This document shows, piece after piece, positions 15,317 through 16,126 of a stretch of DNA of 16,126 bases. The stretch's first letter is position 1; each line of letters opens with the position of its first letter. The notes under the pieces were generated by a model that had not been told where the DNA came from, ran no database searches, and worked only from the letters and a program-made list of their open reading frames with translations. Made by a program: the position numbers and the translations under genes. This DNA comes from Prevotella sp. UBA2809 (GTDB lineage: Bacteria; Bacteroidota; Bacteroidia; Bacteroidales; Bacteroidaceae): positions 649 to 16,774 of the forward strand of contig DEHD01000014.1 in the NCBI GenBank assembly GCA_002351725.1, given 5' to 3'.

Positions 15317-15836
15317 AATCTCCTTCTCCAGGTACGTCACCTGATGGCTGGGTGTTCTGGTTACCGCCATTGCTTGGCTGGGTGTTCTCAGGATCTTCGA
15401 TGTCACCGCTGTCGCCACTGGTCACGCGCTTCAGCACGTTTCCGTCCTCATCCAGACAGGTAATCTGAATAGAGGTGTTCTTCAACTCATCCTTCACCTC
15501 CACGTTTGGAGTAAAGATGATACGGCGCACTGTAATCAACCCCGTCTTCACGTCCTCCAGATTCTCTACTGCCTTACTACGAACTCCGAATCGCATGGTT
15601 CCCAGTCCTGGCAGTGGGATAGAGTGGCCCTCAGTGGCCCATGTGCGAATTACCTCGCCTGCAGCATCCCAAGCTGCTTTGATTACACCTGCAGATATTC
15701 CGCTGTGGGTAGCAGCCTCTGCAAATACCTTCTTCTCCTGAATTGGTGAATACAAATCTGGACGAATCACGAACTTCTTTCCAGGATTCTTACCAAGTTT
15801 TACTTCACGTCGCTGTGCAATTACTTTAATAGCCAT
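15315..15836 (-). CDS. HU family DNA-binding protein (HU-HIG domain)
   Basis: This 173-residue protein belongs to the Bacteroidetes-specific HU-related group (HU-HIG domain, 'histone-like' family), expected to bind and bend DNA in the nucleoid. It opens with MAIKVIAQRREVKLGKNPGK, and the dimerisation helices follow in EKKVFAEAATHSGISAGVIK (34-53). GHSIPLPGLGTMRFGVRS (70-87) and ITVRRIIFTPN (101-111) correspond to the beta arm and its return in HU proteins. Residues from about 140 form an acidic, Gly/Pro/Ser/Asn-rich, probably disordered tail with NTQPS twice. ATG 15836 was chosen because the family begins MAIK; a longer in-frame start at 15935 would add 33 unconserved residues. A promoter lies about 190 bp upstream, leaving a long leader, and the smalltalk gene follows in the same transcript. 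Confidence 0.9.
   Translation of the reverse strand: MAIKVIAQRREVKLGKNPGKKFVIRPDLYSPIQEKKVFAEAATHSGISAGVIKAAWDAAGEVIRTWATEGHSIPLPGLGTMRFGVRSKAVENLEDVKTGLITVRRIIFTPNVEVKDELKNTSIQITCLDEDGNVLKRVTSGDSGDIEDPENTQPSNGGNQNTQPSGDVPGEGD
15345..15388 (-). repeat. 14 bp direct repeat inside the HU tail
   Basis: TGGCTGGGTGTTCT occurs at 15345-15358 and 15375-15388 (+ strand), exactly 30 bp apart. It encodes the repeated ENTQPS/QNTQPS segments ten codons apart in the disordered tail, which suggests growth of the tail by duplication. Confidence 0.85.
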
Positions 15837-15931
15837 AATTTTAATGTTTAATGTTAATGGATGATGTTTAATAATTTCATGGTTCTCTCTTTGTCGCCTG
15901 TTTATCACTTCTGCGGTCACTATTAATGTTT

Positions 15932-15997
15932 GCAATTGCTAGATTTAACTTGCGCAATTTCTAGATTTAATCCTCGCAATTTTTATCATTAAAGGCC
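15932..15997. repeat. Three imperfect 22 bp direct repeats in the HU leader
   Basis: Units begin GCAATT at 15932, 15954 and 15976, exactly 22 bp apart. The first two share GCAATT, one variable base and CTAGATTTAA; the third keeps GCAATT and a degraded ATTTAA-like end. The period is about two turns of the DNA helix. They lie downstream of the promoter, inside the transcribed leader. Confidence 0.8.
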
Positions 15998-16025
15998 CGC
16001 CTCTGCGATTCTCATTTTGACAATG

Positions 16026-16057
16026 CAAAGGTACGAATTTTTCTGGAGATATGCAAG
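16026..16057 (-). promoter_or_regulatory. Promoter of the HU-smalltalk operon
   Basis: On the - strand TACCTTTG (16033-16026) fits TAnnTTTG, and CTTG (16057-16054) at 20 bp spacing is a three-of-four -33 match, the same variant as in the phosphorylase promoter. Transcription should start near 16020, about 185 nt before the HU ATG. Confidence 0.6.
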
Positions 16058-16102
16058 GCTTTTTGTGTTTTATTTCTGACTTATTTTCAAATGTTAAAAG
16101 GC

Positions 16103-16126
16103 ATGCGGCAGTGCGGCAACGCGGCA
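16103..16126. repeat. Three tandem 8 bp units ending GCGGCA at the window edge
   Basis: ATGCGGCA, GTGCGGCA and ACGCGGCA follow each other without gaps at 16103-16110, 16111-16118 and 16119-16126. The array may continue past the window. GC-rich, in contrast with the AT-rich DNA beside it. Confidence 0.8.

Larger units (their letters stand above)
15837..16126. other. Leader and upstream region of the HU gene
   Basis: This 290 bp non-coding stretch holds the HU promoter (16026-16057, - strand), a leader of about 185 nt with three 22 bp direct repeats (15932-15997), and at the window edge three copies of an 8 bp unit ending GCGGCA (16103-16126). The frame from 15935 is open into the HU gene, but there is no sign that it is translated. 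Confidence 0.65.

Noticed and set aside
15837..15935. Longer HU protein starting at ATG 15935
   Set aside because: The added 33 residues are basic and unlike the family, which begins MAIK at 15836. The DNA there is repeat-rich leader.

Overview
The window reads as chromosome of an anaerobic Bacteroidales bacterium, most likely a Prevotella-type (Prevotellaceae) gut or rumen organism. The reasons are: a SusC/SusD pair; Bacteroidetes-type promoters (TTTG, about 20 bp, TAnnTTTG) in front of several genes and no clear Shine-Dalgarno sites; an HU-HIG type DNA-binding protein followed by a 'smalltalk' micro-protein; and a cellobiose phosphorylase closely resembling characterised cytoplasmic enzymes. 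The genus is an inference from gene content. No tRNA, rRNA, CRISPR array, transposase or phage gene was recognised.

Left part (1-2235, + strand): the 3' end of a type I glyceraldehyde-3-phosphate dehydrogenase gene, its intrinsic terminator, and an SLC13-type permease carrying two RCK_C (TrkA-C) domains. The permease promoter begins inside the loop of the upstream terminator hairpin. A short bidirectional terminator separates it from the next gene.

Centre (2246-9929): a divergent carbohydrate locus. A GH94 cellobiose phosphorylase (- strand) and a SusC/SusD outer-membrane uptake pair (+ strand) flank a 412 bp control region with a promoter in each direction, plus an unexplained + strand terminator-like hairpin between them. 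A simple reading is that SusCD brings in an oligosaccharide and that cellobiose, from that or another source, is split by phosphate in the cytoplasm. No glycoside hydrolase, sugar permease or regulator lies in the window, so the substrate link is only a hypothesis.

Right part (9886-15014, - strand): a clostripain-like (C11) lipoprotein peptidase with its own promoter, then a two-gene unit of an ADP-forming acyl/acetyl-CoA synthetase and an HI0933-family flavoprotein joined by an ATGA overlap. The flavoprotein gene runs 44 bp into the 3' end of susD on the opposite strand. The synthetase promoter sits so close to its ATG that the mRNA should be nearly leaderless.

Right edge (15098-16126, - strand): an HU-HIG protein gene with a roughly 185 nt leader carrying three 22 bp direct repeats, followed by a 33-residue smalltalk gene and a UUCG-loop terminator. 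Three separate sets of 8 bp tandem repeats (before susD, before smalltalk, and at the window edge) are the most curious non-coding pattern.

Codon use differs across the window. The dehydrogenase, phosphorylase and susC genes favour ATC, AAG and GAG as in highly expressed genes, while the synthetase/flavoprotein pair uses ATA isoleucine often.
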